Below are positions 46,990 through 58,821 of a DNA stretch of 64,000 nt, piece by piece. Made by a program: the position numbers and the translations under genes. Under the pieces are notes generated by a model, which was not told where the DNA came from, made no database searches, and saw nothing but the letters and a program-made list of their open reading frames with translations. The DNA is from Archegozetes longisetosus (lineage: Eukaryota; Arthropoda; Arachnida; Sarcoptiformes; Trhypochthoniidae): the NCBI GenBank assembly GCA_018873245.2, contig JAEMBT020000002.1, forward strand, positions 1,948,001 to 2,012,000, in the 5' to 3' direction. How positions within the stretch are numbered: the stretch's first letter is position 1; every line of letters starts with the position of its first letter.

Positions 46990-47894
46990 CCAATTGAATC
47001 AAAACTTTTTGTAAACGTACCCTTAAATTTGAATACATACAGGAAACAATTACAAGTTTGGTTCAATTCTTGAAGAATAATACTATTCAAACGAATTTCT
47101 CTCAAATCGTTTTCAAATTCTGAGCTCGTTCAAACTTTGCAGATAAAAAATGTATAAGTCAGTTTCTTATGCGTATTTTACAAATACCTAGAACGGAAAA
47201 TTACTACCACTAGATGTAATTCTATGACTTACACACATTTAAACAAAAAGAGAATAATCCTCTCGATTTAATGTTGATTTAAAATTTTTAATTAATTTTG
47301 ATAACGAAATCACCTTTTTTTTGGTTTCATAAAGTTCTAATATAAACTATGAATATTGATTTGAGTTAAAGGGTTAAGCAATTTTAGAAGGGTTTCGTCT
47401 AATGTTTTATATAAAACTTCTGATTAATGTTAGCTAAGTTTACCATTTTTATCAAACTGTTTTTTGTAGACGCGTTTTTATGTGCGCTGTTTTACAGGCT
47501 CAGTTTTGTCCAGCTACGAAGTTCAGCACTGTTAGGCGCTAAAAAATATGCGGGATACAGAAATATTGCCAGTATATATCAATCTTATCTATTGATTGAG
47601 TTAACATCATTAGACTGATTATTAAATTCTTTTACAAAAAAGTTCTATAAAAGGAAAATATAGACATTCGTTAATGATAATATGTGTAACATTCTAATGC
47701 ATTTTGATGTAACTTCAAAATTTAGTTTGTAGAAATATATTTTATAAATTTAAAGCAGTCAATAACGAGAGAAACAGAAACAAATTTTATTATGCAAACC
47801 GAATTAAAGATAAGCTTAAATGAGGTAAAATTTTGAATTTAAAATTAACAGAAAATGTGAATCCCAGTTAAAACTTTAGGTGTAAATTTTAGAT
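46990..47894. other. Intergenic, no gene seen
   Basis: AT-rich. The 63-codon frame at 47427-47618 has no family resemblance. A locally GC-richer patch (47490-47545) may be old repeat. Confidence 0.4.
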
Positions 47895-48657
47895 ATACAA
47901 TTAAAATATAATTGATATAAGTGATTAAACAATATGATGTAATTTTATTTCTCAGCAAAGTAACTCCTCGATTATGAATGTTTAAGAAAAATTGTTTTGA
48001 ATTATCATTCCATTGATCAGCTCGTCTTAAACATATTCCTAGAAATATTGAACTTCAGGCAAAATACAGGTTTAAATCAGATAGAATACGAATATAAACT
48101 TTACACTGAATTAAATTTCGAATAAATTCCGTATAATGATATCGATACATTTGTGAACATGTTAATCGAAATATAAAATAGTTCAAATTAATCTTACTGT
48201 ACTTAATACAGTCTAAATTAAGATAACATAACCCAACCCAAAATAGTATAATATAGATTACTTGTATATCATGATATGGTTTATTATATAGATACTGTTT
48301 TAATTTGATATTTTAATACTATACCATGCATCTTTATAAATCTCATAATACTAAAAACAAAATAAAAATTGTTAGCCAATAAAATACGCAATCACTTCTG
48401 GATAGTCTACAAAATTTGCTTTGATATCTATATGAATATAAGATTTTTTGAGATAAACTTTATCATTATAAAATGCCAACAGTATTTAGACCCGTCACCC
48501 ATACAATATTAGAATAAAAATGTTTGATAAAATGTTAATTGGAAGAACTAAAAGTAGATTTTGATTCGTATTGTTGTAAAAGAAAATATCAAGATCCTTA
48601 TATAAGTTTCCTAACTGTTCAATTGGTTATACAATTGAAAAACTTTTGAGTTCTAAT

Positions 48658-51600
48658 TCAAAATTTATAAAAATCTTTCAAATGTTTATACTTATTATGA
48701 TTGTAACTATTGCTTGGTATGATTATTGTTTTACTCTCAGAAAATATAAATCTTCCTGTGAGTGGCGGAAACCCAATTAAATCCCCGTGATATCTTTTGC
48801 AGCCATAGTGGTATAACCAGGAGCTTCCTATGAATTTCTTAGTTTCTTCGATGAATATGAGAAAATCTTTAGAGTTTGAATAAAGCTTGCTCAATTCTTC
48901 TGTCAATTTCATAATTTCTTTATCGCATTCATTTATAGAATTCATCAGTTTATCGATCGCTTCTTGTAATGACAGTTTCTCTACAGTTACCAAATACGCT
49001 ATCATATTTGTGCACTTTCTCAGGTTTCCATTGCATTCTAGTATTTCTTTTCGGAAGGAGACGATATCGTTCCAATACATGATTGTTTTACTGCATCGGT
49101 CGAGGAATTTTTGAAAATGTTGGTCATTCCATTCTTCTTCTGAAACTTCGATTCCTAGAGCGTATTCAATTAATTGGAAGGCAATACCAGTTCCTCGATT
49201 TTTGACTCCAATCTATTATATAAAATATACAACAACTTTCAAAAATTAAACACCAACTACATAAATAAACATATTCCACGAACATCGAATGCAACTTTCA
49301 TTATAAACTTATTTTTGTAAATTAATAGTTGTTTTTTAATTACCGAAAGGACCAGTGGCCACTTTTCAGTGACTATGTTTAATCTCGAGCTCATGTGTCC
49401 TGATATGTTTATACCAATATTTTGTTCTCATCATGACGTGTGAGCTCGAGATAAGGTATCATAATTACCAGAAAGTATTTACTAATCCCTTCGGTAATTA
49501 AAAATGTTATTGACCGAAAGATTGAATATTTAATAATGAAGGAACAATTTAAGAGTTAACTCTCAACAATTGTAAGTTTAACTGTTAGCATACACATGTG
49601 AGCACAGATAGCCGTCTAAGAAATTCTAGATTTTGAAAGACAGTATAAGTAATTAGATAACCGTTAGCAGCTAACTTGTATGTCAACAATATTTCCGTTG
49701 AAATAAAAAATTTCTAGTTTTATAACACTTAAAATCCCTACTAACATCGGAAAGTACTACCTTGTAAATTGTGTTAGATGAGAGTTCAATGTACAAATAC
49801 AATAAGGATCAATATTATTGATATTACTATAACTATTATTAATTTACTTGAATTATTCTAGGATGTCATCGAAAGTTCGATAATTAATATCGAAGCTTAC
49901 CTAAACTATAAATACGCTGATGATAACTTATTAGGAAATTGTTATATTTGATTTTAAAAACTCAGCTTGCTCTTTTCGATTATTTTAATGGAATTACTTA
50001 ATAATGTGAAAATGTATTTCTGGATTTTAGTGATAAAATAAGGTGCTTAGTGCTATGATTATTTCATACCAATTTTAATCTCAATCTGACAAGCTACCTT
50101 AGACATCTCTTAGTTACTTGAAATCTAATAAGAATATGACAAGCTTGAATAAAAATATTAAATCTGTCTTATGAGTCACATTTCTAAAAGAATATTTAGA
50201 ATACATTGATTGTTCATGAATTGTCATGCTCATAATGAACATCGACATGGAAAAATTTCTTTTTGAAAATCGTTGCGAAATAGAAAACGATTAATTTTTG
50301 TGCAATATTAAAATTTTGTGATAAATACCTCGAAAATCAGTGGTTTGAGTTCTTCCTGAGATTTCAAGCCGTCGTATAATTCACATTCGGCTATTATCTC
50401 AATATATATATCTTTCACGTACTCTATTAATCTCTTTTTCTGAATAGATGAATATGTTTTGCATATCTCCACTAAACATTCGAAAATTGCACGATGGAAA
50501 GGCTTCAGATGCGAAAAATCCATCACTTTACCAACTACAATACTTTCGAGTATTTCAATGAAAAGCGAATAAAATTTTCTGGACTTGATCGCACTTCTTC
50601 CAATATCTCCTGATGAGACATCATGATTATCATCTTGATAAAATGTAAGATTATAGTAGTTGGTCAATAAACTCAATTTTGATTTATCAGCACAGTTACT
50701 GAAAACAAAAGATGCAAAAAAATCCGGTTTTCCCAAAATTTTTGTTGAAATATTTTCCGACTTTACTAAAGATAGTAGATATTGCTCACAGTCTTTCAGA
50801 AGTTCTTCAGTACATACTGAAGCTCGACCCATCGGAAATGGCGCAATATATTCTGGCCAATTAAACTCGATGGGCTCGCCATTAATTATGTATTTACTCG
50901 ATCGCTGTCAAAAAATTAAAAATTTTCAAGTATTTTGTAAGATTATGTAAATAACTAATCGGTTAAGACTAGCATGCAATATATGCTTTAATGTGGATTT
51001 ATTCTCGATTTGTCAATATTCATGTGTGAACTCTACTTTTATAGGTTTTAAACTTATCTAAGTCTAAACATTTTATTCTTTTAGATCAATGTTTTTAGCG
51101 ACTCTAGTTCTACATAGTTTTTGCTCGAAAGTGGATTAAATCTGCAGTGTGGCCGGAAATCTATATCAATAAATTAAAAGTCTATTTCTCGTAAACTACA
51201 CAACATATTTAAAAGAATTTTATTTTAAAATAAAGTTGAAAAGTGTAAGTTTATGAAAGGATTGTCTCAATATGCCAACCTTTCTCTAAATAGACTTGAG
51301 CTCTTACGCTCATAGATCTGGATATCTTGCGGTTGTAATGCACTAAGTCGAAGAGTGAGCCTAAAGCATGGGTTGTTAAGCGATGCGCGCCTTCGCGTAC
51401 CTATCTAGTTTTCTCCCATAGGACAAAATGTGTTTGTGTACGGCTTTTAAAAAGTAAGACTTGTTAGGACCGTTTGACGGGAAACATTACCACAATTAAA
51501 TCAGTAAAGGGACTAAGTTAAAATAAAGAGAAATAAAGGGGCATCACTTTTGAAATTTAGTGAAGAGTCTGAATAAATTTTATTAATTTACAAGAGTTTT

Positions 51601-54600
51601 GTACTAAGTTTGGAAAAAGGGTTAGTTCTTGTCCAACAAATAACTGGTGTCGCACACACATCTCCAATGAGAACCTGGGCGGATTATACTTATAGAACCT
51701 AGGAGAATGCAGAGCCTATGACTTATAGAATATGTGCTAAGAAAGTCGCTCGGAGAATTAGGGATTAAGGGTCAATATAGAGATTAAAATGTTTCAGATA
51801 AGCAAACAAATTTAGGTGTTTATAAACTTTGATTTAAAACTATGATTTAAGGTATTAGGGATATCTTACTCTATGCTACTCTTCAAGTAGGCTACAAATA
51901 AATTGATTGTATCTACTTAAGCAAGAACTATCTGGAACTTTTTCCTGTTTTTAAAATTTTACTTTATGCCATCGCCAAAGAAAAAATGGTCAGCGATGTT
52001 AGGCGACAATTAAGGCCGACTCTTGGTTTTCAGGCTCACAGGTCCGGAGCTCTTGCGGCTGCAATGCTTTAAATCCAGAGCGAGAGCTAAAAAATTGAGT
52101 TAGTCAGCGATGTGTGCCTTCGCGGACCTGTCGCAACGTTTGTCTGTATGACAAGAGCGTGTCTGTGCCTCTCTATTTTGTGCAAAGGGGAGACTTGTTG
52201 GAGGTATTACTGCAGCTAAGTCTGAAAAGAGTTTAAAATGCTAGAAAAATAGCCAAATTAGTTTAGGAATAGGGGATATTGGTCAATGCAAGGATTAGAA
52301 TAGTCTGCTTTTGCTTATGAATATTATTGTTTATAACTATTTAACTTTTTTACCCCTTCAGTGGAACTATGGCTAAAAAATCTGCCACTTAAACTTGAAT
52401 TTTCATTAAGAATCGTAGGTTCGCGTCACACCTGAAAAATGTTACGTATTCCTCGGAAAAGTCTCTGGCAATCGAAAAGTGTAATTCATTACTTAGGATT
52501 CAATTTAACTAGTTCTTAATTAATTTGTAACTAACTAATACTAAATTTTTTCAGCCACGAGTCCCAAACACGTCAGTATTTTCGTATAACACTTCAGTGC
52601 CTTTCTTCAAGTTCTGGCGAGAAGTTTGCTTTTCAGTCACAGTGTGCTTCAGCAAAACTTGCGAATCAGGGGTTTAACTACGTCACTATTCCTCTATCAG
52701 GCATAACAAAAACTTTTAATACTGGCAGCTTATATCAAAGGCTAGAATATTGGCTGAAAATTCATTCAAACTATAAGGTAACTATTGTCGATGCATTTCC
52801 CGCGTAAAGGTCTTTATAACGTTGGGATCGTGGCTGATTAGTTTATGTGACAAGTTTTTAACAAATGGCTTTATAGTGAGTTCTAAACACTTGTCATCAT
52901 ATAGATAATTGATTTTTAAAGAGTGGTAATCAAAATTTCTAAAGCTTACAACTCTTGAAGCGCTCAACTGATATGCTTAAGACTTATATTTTTGGAAACT
53001 GTGTGCAAAAACCTTTTAATCAATGTGCATATCGCCACCTGTTCCAATAGGTCCACCGATGAACATCGGCGATATACACATCGATTTAAAGGTTTTTGCA
53101 CACAGTTTCCAAAAATATAAGTCTTAAGCATATCAGTTGAGCGCTTCAATAGAAATTTTGATTATCACTCTTTAAAAATCAATTATCTATATGATGACAA
53201 GTGTTTAGAACCCGCTATAAAGCCATTTGTTAAAAACTTGTCACATATATACCAATCAGCCACGATCCCAACGTTATAAAGACTTTTACTCGGGAAATGC
53301 ATCGACAATAGTTACCTTATAGTTTGAATGAATTTTCAGCCAATATTCTAGCCTTTAATATAAGTTGCCGGTATTAAAGTCTGTTATGTTTATTAGATTC
53401 CTAACAATCCTAAGAGTGACTTTAGACTCACCTAAGATTTTTCAGCCACGAGTACCTATAGTGGATGTTTTCAAACCGTTCCACTGAAGGGTTAACTTGT
53501 AATTTAGTCAATGTAACTCATACGGTGGCCACCCGTCCCATAATGACCAGGACAATCCCGGAATCAAAGTATCGTCATATTTAGTGTTAAATTATAGTCT
53601 TTATAAATCAATGTATGTACTTTCAACTAGTTTTTTTCGAAGAGCTTTGTATTTGAAGAAGCCCAAATTTGAATAACAATAAAAAATGCAACAATTTTCT
53701 TAAAACTTAAATATGATATTTGTTATTAAATAATAATCAAATTTGAAAAGAAAAATTTTAGTTAAAACTAATTTTAATAAAAATTTATTTTAAATTTAGG
53801 TTGGCATTACTGTAGAAAACAGCGTGTAAAGACTGGAAAGAGTTTCACAAAATTACTGTGACTGTATTTAGGGCTCTAGTACGTAGGGAAACTTTATCCT
53901 ACATATGAGCACATTCATATTCTTGATTATAAATGATTAAAGTTCAGTAAACCTTGTGACACTCATATGTTTATCATTTCTATATATTTTACATTAATTA
54001 GCATTGCGATGGTTCATATTTTGTCATAAAGTTAGTGAATTAGCTTTAATTTAAATGTCGTCAAAGCATAAAAATACTGACATCTCCAAAAAATAAAAAG
54101 AAACGGTATTGTGTTTTTAACGATAATTGGCCAAGTGATACAAATTATAAATAATGGTTAAATAGAGTGAATGACTATACGGTGGTGTTTGTTATGTAAC
54201 AGTAATTTCACTTTTGAACTCGAAGGAGTTTTGGCTATTAATGGACATGATCAATTGGAAAATCACAATAAAAATGCAGATACTGTAAAAGTAAACAAAA
54301 CCACGAATGAATTCTTGTGACTTGGAGATTCAAAAGGAGAGGAATAGTAATTTTAGCAGAAACTCTTTTAAACGTATCATGGAGTTGTTAATCACAACAG
54401 CTATCGCTCTACTAATTGTAAAATAAAGTTAACACAATAAGTATTTCCTGCGGTATTATTTGCAAAAATACTACATTGCAGTAAAAATGATTTATCGGTA
54501 TTAATTGAGAACGTTTTATATCCATATTCGATTGAGCATCTCTCAAATTACATGAAAAATAAAAAGTTTACAGTTTATAAATATCTCCTTAATAGCTCTA

Positions 54601-55223
54601 GTTTAAAATAACATTTGACCCAAAGTACAGGAGATTAAATGTTTTATTCAATGGAGGCCGACTGTTTAGAGTTAAAGTGTTTCTAGAGTTAAAGTAATTC
54701 AAAGGCTTAAAAATTTATCTTTTATTCAAACATAATGAGTCTCAGGTTCTTTTATTTCTAGGGATAAGAACGCGTTAACGTTTTGAATAAAATAACTAAA
54801 AATTCAATTAATTCATGCTGAAAACCAGTAAAGAAAGTTTTCGCTAAAACATTAGCAATCGAATCATAATTCGCAAAACACGAGCATGTTTAGTAAACTT
54901 TAATACAACATTTCGCTTATACTAAACTTCGGCTAAAGTTGTCAAAATTTACTACTCATTTATAACTAAGACGAATACCCAAGAAAGTTATAGCGATTAT
55001 ATGATTATGTAACTTATATAAGTAATTCAACGAAACATTTAAAAAGCTAAGGCCTAATTTTGTCATGCTCGGATCATGGTACATAGTTTTGATACGCCGA
55101 GGAATTGACATAATCGAGATTTCAATTTATTAAAACTATCTTCAGATTATTGATAAATTAAGATGGACCAGTTTGTAATATTAGAAATAAGAAATGAACT
55201 TGACTTACTTTTGGAGAATCCAT
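48658..55223 (-). CDS. Terpene synthase 2 (class I, bacterial type)
   Basis: Exons 55209-55223, 50329-50904 and 48658-49212, all phase 0, give 381 residues, exactly as in terpene synthase 1. The first exon codes MDSPK and ends before GTAAGT. Motifs: EFNWPEYIAPFP; a full aspartate-rich motif YQDDNHD (DDNHD, about residues 96-100); KNRG sensor Arg near 203; NSE triad NDIVSFRKE near 245-253; and GCKRYHG near 337-338. All residues expected for Mg2+-dependent ionisation of a prenyl diphosphate are present, so this is the better candidate for an active enzyme. Substrate (GPP, FPP or larger) and product cannot be read from sequence. Intron 1 is 4.3 kb because of transposon insertions. The similarity class is bacterial terpene synthase, and spliced genes in an animal suggest old horizontal transfer. 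Confidence 0.87.
49340..49497. mobile_element. TIR MITE in terpene synthase 2 intron 2
   Basis: The ends TTACCGAAAGG and CCCTTCGGTAA are inverted, with inner arms around CTCGAGCTCA/TGAGCTCGAG. Same place as the element at 36696-36859 in the paralogue. Here the terminal repeats are better kept. Confidence 0.75.
51300..51500. repeat. SINE-like repeat, copy c
   Basis: Paralogous-position counterpart of 39945-40115 in intron 1 of terpene synthase 2. Shares GCTCATAGATCTGGATATCT, GATGCGCGCCTTCGCG and GACAAAATGTGTTTGTG. Duplicated with the block. Confidence 0.5.
52010..52230. repeat. SINE-like repeat, copy d
   Basis: Counterpart of 40645-40860. Shares CACAGGTCCGGAGCTCTTGC, CAGCGATGTGTGCCTTCGCG and GACTTGTTGGA. 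The possible B box is weaker here (AGAGCGAGAGC). Confidence 0.5.
52354..53491. mobile_element. 1.14-kb palindromic element (piggyBac-like ends)
   Basis: The ends CCCTTCAGTGGAAC and GTTCCACTGAAGGG are perfect inverse matches. From about 52720 to 53370 the two halves are nearly identical inverted copies meeting near 53045. The right flank is TTAA (53492-53495), the target of piggyBac elements, but the left flank is not TTAA, so the class is tentative. It contains no transposase. It sits in intron 1 of terpene synthase 2 and is absent from the paralogue. Confidence 0.7.
53527..54440 (+). pseudogene. Decayed hAT element 5' end with BED-type finger
   Basis: Starts with a hAT-like terminus GGTGGCCACCCGTCCC, similar to that at 5609. 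From about 54056, frames read SSKHKNTDISKK, then RYCVFNDNW, WLNRVNDYTV and FELEGVLAINGHDQLENH-like text, as in the N-terminal BED finger of hAT transposases (aromatic, paired Cys, late His). Stops and frameshifts are many. No catalytic part and no right end were found. It belongs to the insertions private to terpene synthase 2 intron 1. Confidence 0.5.
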
Positions 55224-55285
55224 TTTCTTATTGCTTTGTTTGGCACAAAGAAACTTGAGAAACTTTAAATTAGAACTAAAGTACG

Positions 55286-55293
55286 CTTTTATA
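55286..55293 (-). promoter_or_regulatory. TATA box of terpene synthase 2
   Basis: TATAAAAG followed by CG on the minus strand, 63 bases before the ATG at 55223. Same word and spacing as in terpene synthase 1. Confidence 0.8.
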
Positions 55294-55559
55294 GTTTGGG
55301 TAAGGCTTAGAAATAGTTGGATTAGTTTCTAAAGGGCATAATTTAAATGTAAAAATACGTCAAACAGAATTGCGTCATATGTGATGATTTCTTGGGAAAT
55401 AAGTAAAGTTTTATCTGATCAATGATGTAGCCAATTAATACCCCACAGTTAATTTTACGTTTTCGGAAGTTAAGTTGTGACGAAGGGTTAAAGTACGAAA
55501 TTATGCTTTTTATGCTTTAAGTGACTAAAAAGCATAATTATTTATTTTTACTGATGAGT

Positions 55560-56610
55560 ATAAATCCCTAGTAAGTTATGAAAATAATATTAATAATAGT
55601 TTTAACACTTATATCGATGCAGTCAACTTTAAAACTAATACCATAGACATCACTCAAGAAATTAATGATTGGACTAAAGAACAAAAAATGGAAGATTGAT
55701 GAGCTTCCAGATGAATTGAGTGCTGAGACAGTTCTAGTGATAGCGAATTTCATTTATTTTAACGGGAAGTGTAAATACTCACTCAATCCTGTTTTCACAG
55801 TTGAGGACCACTTCTTTAATCATGCAAACGATCAACCTTTAAAAGTTCAAATGATAAGAATTAGTCTAAATTTCAAACACGTATCATATCTTAAATTGAA
55901 TTTGTTGTTAATTGAGTTACCATTTATTGACAATAGCAATGTGTCTACGATTATTGTAATCAGAGGTTCAATGATTTGATAGAAGAACGGCATAAATTAT
56001 TGCTATAGAATCAGTAATTTATGTCGTTCTCTCAGCAAACTATTCAAGTTTAAGGTTAACTCATAACTAGACCTTATACTAAATTATACTAATATTTAAT
56101 TAAATATCAGATATTGCCCGATATGAGAAGCAGCTTGAGTATTATGATTGAATAAATAACTCTTGATATACTCTATAAGAAATTGTTGGAAATGAGGAGC
56201 AATAAAGAGATTCGAAAGAAATTATACCTTTCGTTATCTAAATTTAGTTTAGAAACTGGTAATTAGTTAGAATTTATTCAATTATAACCGGAAAATAATT
56301 CAACCTAAATTTTCATAGAATATGATTTGGAAAATTCGCTCGACAAGTTAGGCATCAATACATTACTTGAGAAAATTGTACATCTTTTGAGTATTAATGA
56401 ACAGAACAATTTGGAAATATCGAAAGATATTTGTAAGATTGTTCTAAAAGTGAATGAAGTTGGAGCCTAAGCAGCAGCTGTTACCGGAATTGTTGTTGTT
56501 CTCGTAATTTGGATATCAACGATTGAGATCAAAGTTGACTGACGCTTTGTCTTCTTCATGATAGACAACACAACCGGACTCATAATATTCTTAGGACAAG
56601 TTCACTGACT
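55560..56610 (+). pseudogene. Serpin pseudogene, 5' truncated
   Basis: Begins in mid-serpin: SYENNINNSFNTYIDAVNF followed by ITQEINDW matches the region before SVDFAQNS...KDINDW in the serpin at 57232. Later pieces cover VLVIANFIYFNGK, LLLIELPF and STIIVI. The 3' part (56320-56610) includes a damaged hinge (MKLEPKQQLLPELLL-type frame) and the terminal IFLGQVH. The first ~150 residues are missing and there are multiple stops and frameshifts. Its 5' end is only ~270 bp from the start of the terpene synthase 2 leader on the other strand. Confidence 0.8.
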
Positions 56611-57130
56611 TTCGAGAAATTAATTTTAAATGCTATTTATTTATTTACTTTCGAATTAAATAATAAACAAATATTCAACTTATAATTGCAATGATACTTC
56701 CTTAGTCTATTTATTGAGTGCCCATTTTGATACTTTTTGTGTCTTTCTCAGGTCATTTATTCTTGAACTACATTTCATATTGTAATTCATTTCTTATTTG
56801 AATAAATTTTACCGATCAGTAAAAAACTTTATTCAATGAATCTAGAATATCTTTTAGTTTAATAAATATGTCTGAAATCAGAAAATCCATAAACTAAAAA
56901 AGCTATTTGAATAATTTTTTTAACTAGTTTAAACAAGAAAAGGGATGTTGATCTTTGGTGGCAGGTTCAAATTTTAATAGTCGAAACACTGAGGAAACTG
57001 TATTTTCTAAACCAGTATTTCATAGTCAATAAATGTTAAAAAACCATTTATGCAAAAGTGCATTGATAAGTGAGCATTTAAAAAGACTGGTTTGTATCAA
57101 TCAACTTCTATCGCTAAACCACTTCTTGTC
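56611..57130. other. Intergenic, no gene seen
   Basis: AT-rich gap between the serpin pseudogene and the promoter of the next serpin. No repeat recognised. Confidence 0.4.
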
Positions 57131-57164
57131 TATAAAAGATTTGCTAACAACAAACTTTTCAGTC
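57131..57164 (+). promoter_or_regulatory. TATA box plus initiator of serpin
   Basis: TATAAAAG at 57131-57138 and TCAGTC at 57159-57164 are spaced 28 bp start to start. TCAGT is the classical arthropod initiator at that distance. The ATG follows at 57232, leaving a leader of about 70 bases. Confidence 0.8.
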
Positions 57165-57231
57165 ACTTTTTAAAGTTTGAAAAATTTTTACTTTCAATAA
57201 TTATAATAATATTGTCTGTCATTATTCAAAA

Positions 57232-58622
57232 ATGTTTAGATGTATTTTAACAATATTCTTGACTTTATTAATAACAGTGAAATCACAAACAAGTCTAATC
57301 GATAGCACTAATAAACTAGCGATTGATTTATTAAATGTTTTCCCTACGGATGACAATAATTTTTTCTCGCCTCTAAGTATAAGCTCATCACTACTCATGC
57401 TATTGAACGGTGCGAATGGTATCACAGAAAAAGAGCTGCAAGATCTTCTCAATATTGAGGATAAATTTAGTTATGAATTAAATCTTATTTTATCACTTTA
57501 TCTGAATATATATTTCGAAAATTTTCTTGACAGCAAAACTCGACTCAATTAATAAAGATATGAAAACTATATTGAAATCCATATCAGAGAAAGATAACGA
57601 CAAGTTGACAGCTAGATTAGCAAATCTTTTGCTAGTATCAAATGCTTTCCCATTGAAGAATAGTTATCAGAATCTTATGAAAGATAACTTTGACTCGAGT
57701 ATAGAATCAGTTGACTTTGCTCAAAATTCTGCTAAAATCACTAAAGACATCAACGATTGGGTTTCAGAGCAAACAAGTGGTAAAATCAGCCACTTATTCA
57801 AAGAGAACTTAACTGGTGATACGGTAATGGTTTTGGTGAATGCCATCTATTTTAAGGGTTTATGGAAATACCCGTTCGATAGTAAGAAGACAGTTAAGAA
57901 TTACTTCTATAATATGGGAAATAGAATTCCAGTTATAGTTGACATGATGTCAGTCAAAGGAAAATTTAGGGTTAAATCAGATTCTGAACTGAATGCTATG
58001 CTTCTGGAGTTGCCGTTCAGTTCTGGTAGCAATATTTCTATGATTATTGTAAGTTGGCTTTAAGGCCATTTTCAGTAAACATTCAGGACTTTTGAGTAAT
58101 TTTAAAATTAATTTTAATTTCTTAGCTAGCTTTTACCGTATGAGATCAACGGTTTGGATAATATGACAAAAAGACTGACGTTAAATATTGTGAAGCAGAA
58201 AATTTCGTCAGTTAAAGAAGGGAGTGAAGGCACCACTAATTTATTATTCCCAAAGTTTAAATTAGAAACTGGTAACAAAGTCATTAAAAAAGTATCTAAT
58301 TGATCAAACAATTAATAAAATAAAAACTCCAATAGAATATGGATTGAGAGAATCGCTCGAAAGCCTGGGATTAAAAAGCTTGTTTCAAGATTCTGCTGAT
58401 CTTTCGGGCATTAATGGACAGAATATGAAAGTTTCGAAAGCAATACATAAAGCTTCCATACAAGTTAGTGAAGAAGGGGCTGAAGCGGGAGCTGGCACTG
58501 GAATCAGTACTGTGATAAAGTCTTCCTTACTAATACGAGTTGACAGACCGTTCTTATTTCTAATTATTGATAATACTAATGATCTTATTATGTTTTTAGG
58601 ACAAATCAGAAAACTTTTATAA
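57232..58622 (+). CDS. Secreted serpin, intact four-exon gene
   Basis: Exons 57232-57469, 57534-58048, 58130-58271 and 58336-58622, with introns of 64, 81 and 64 bp (phases 1, 0, 1; all GT-AG), give 393 residues. It has a signal peptide (CILTIFLTLLITVKS). Serpin landmarks are FFSPLSISSSLLMLLNGANG, MVLVNAIYFKGLWKYPF, MLLELPFSSG, LFPKFKLETEYGLRESLESL, DLSGINGQ, hinge SEEGAEAGAGTG and VDRPFLFLIIDN. The join at the last intron restores KLETEYGLRE, so what looks like a frameshift is an intron. Counting the hinge Gly as P15, P1 is Lys (TVIK/SS), which suggests a trypsin-like target. The Ala/Gly hinge fits an inhibitor. Exon positions differ from those of the serpin at 30522, so the two are old paralogues. 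Confidence 0.9.
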
Positions 58623-58821
58623 TTCAATTAAATTTACTGAAAAGTTTTGACTAAATCATTAATATTTTTATTCTTGACTATCTAAACTCTAATTGTGATC
58701 AGAATTGATTCAATTATCGATTAGTATTAAAACTAGTTTATGTAAAATTCATTTTCTATTCAACACAGCACATTAAGTGTACTAAAAGTCTTTTCAATAG
58801 GAGTAAAACCTGTGTTGTACG

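Larger units (their letters stand above)
47895..55445. repeat. Segmental duplication, copy 2 (terpene synthase 2 block)
   Basis: Collinear with 35275-41870. Extra length comes from roughly 52340-54600, which holds a large palindromic element and a decayed hAT fragment, both in intron 1 of terpene synthase 2. Confidence 0.85.

Noticed and set aside
47427-47618. 63-codon frame as a small membrane protein
   Set aside because: Hydrophobic only at the start, no promoter or homologue, and in a region with old repeat character.
36016-55223. Bacterial contamination as source of the terpene synthases
   Set aside because: Both genes have GT-AG introns, a TATA promoter and eukaryotic transposons in the introns, and share a duplicated block with host-like flanks.
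55577-55640. Signal-peptide-like frame (MKIILIIVLTLISMQS) as the start of a secreted serpin
   Set aside because: Another frame of the same bases aligns with the middle of the neighbouring serpin (NSFNTYIDAVNF), so the hydrophobic frame is a chance overlap.
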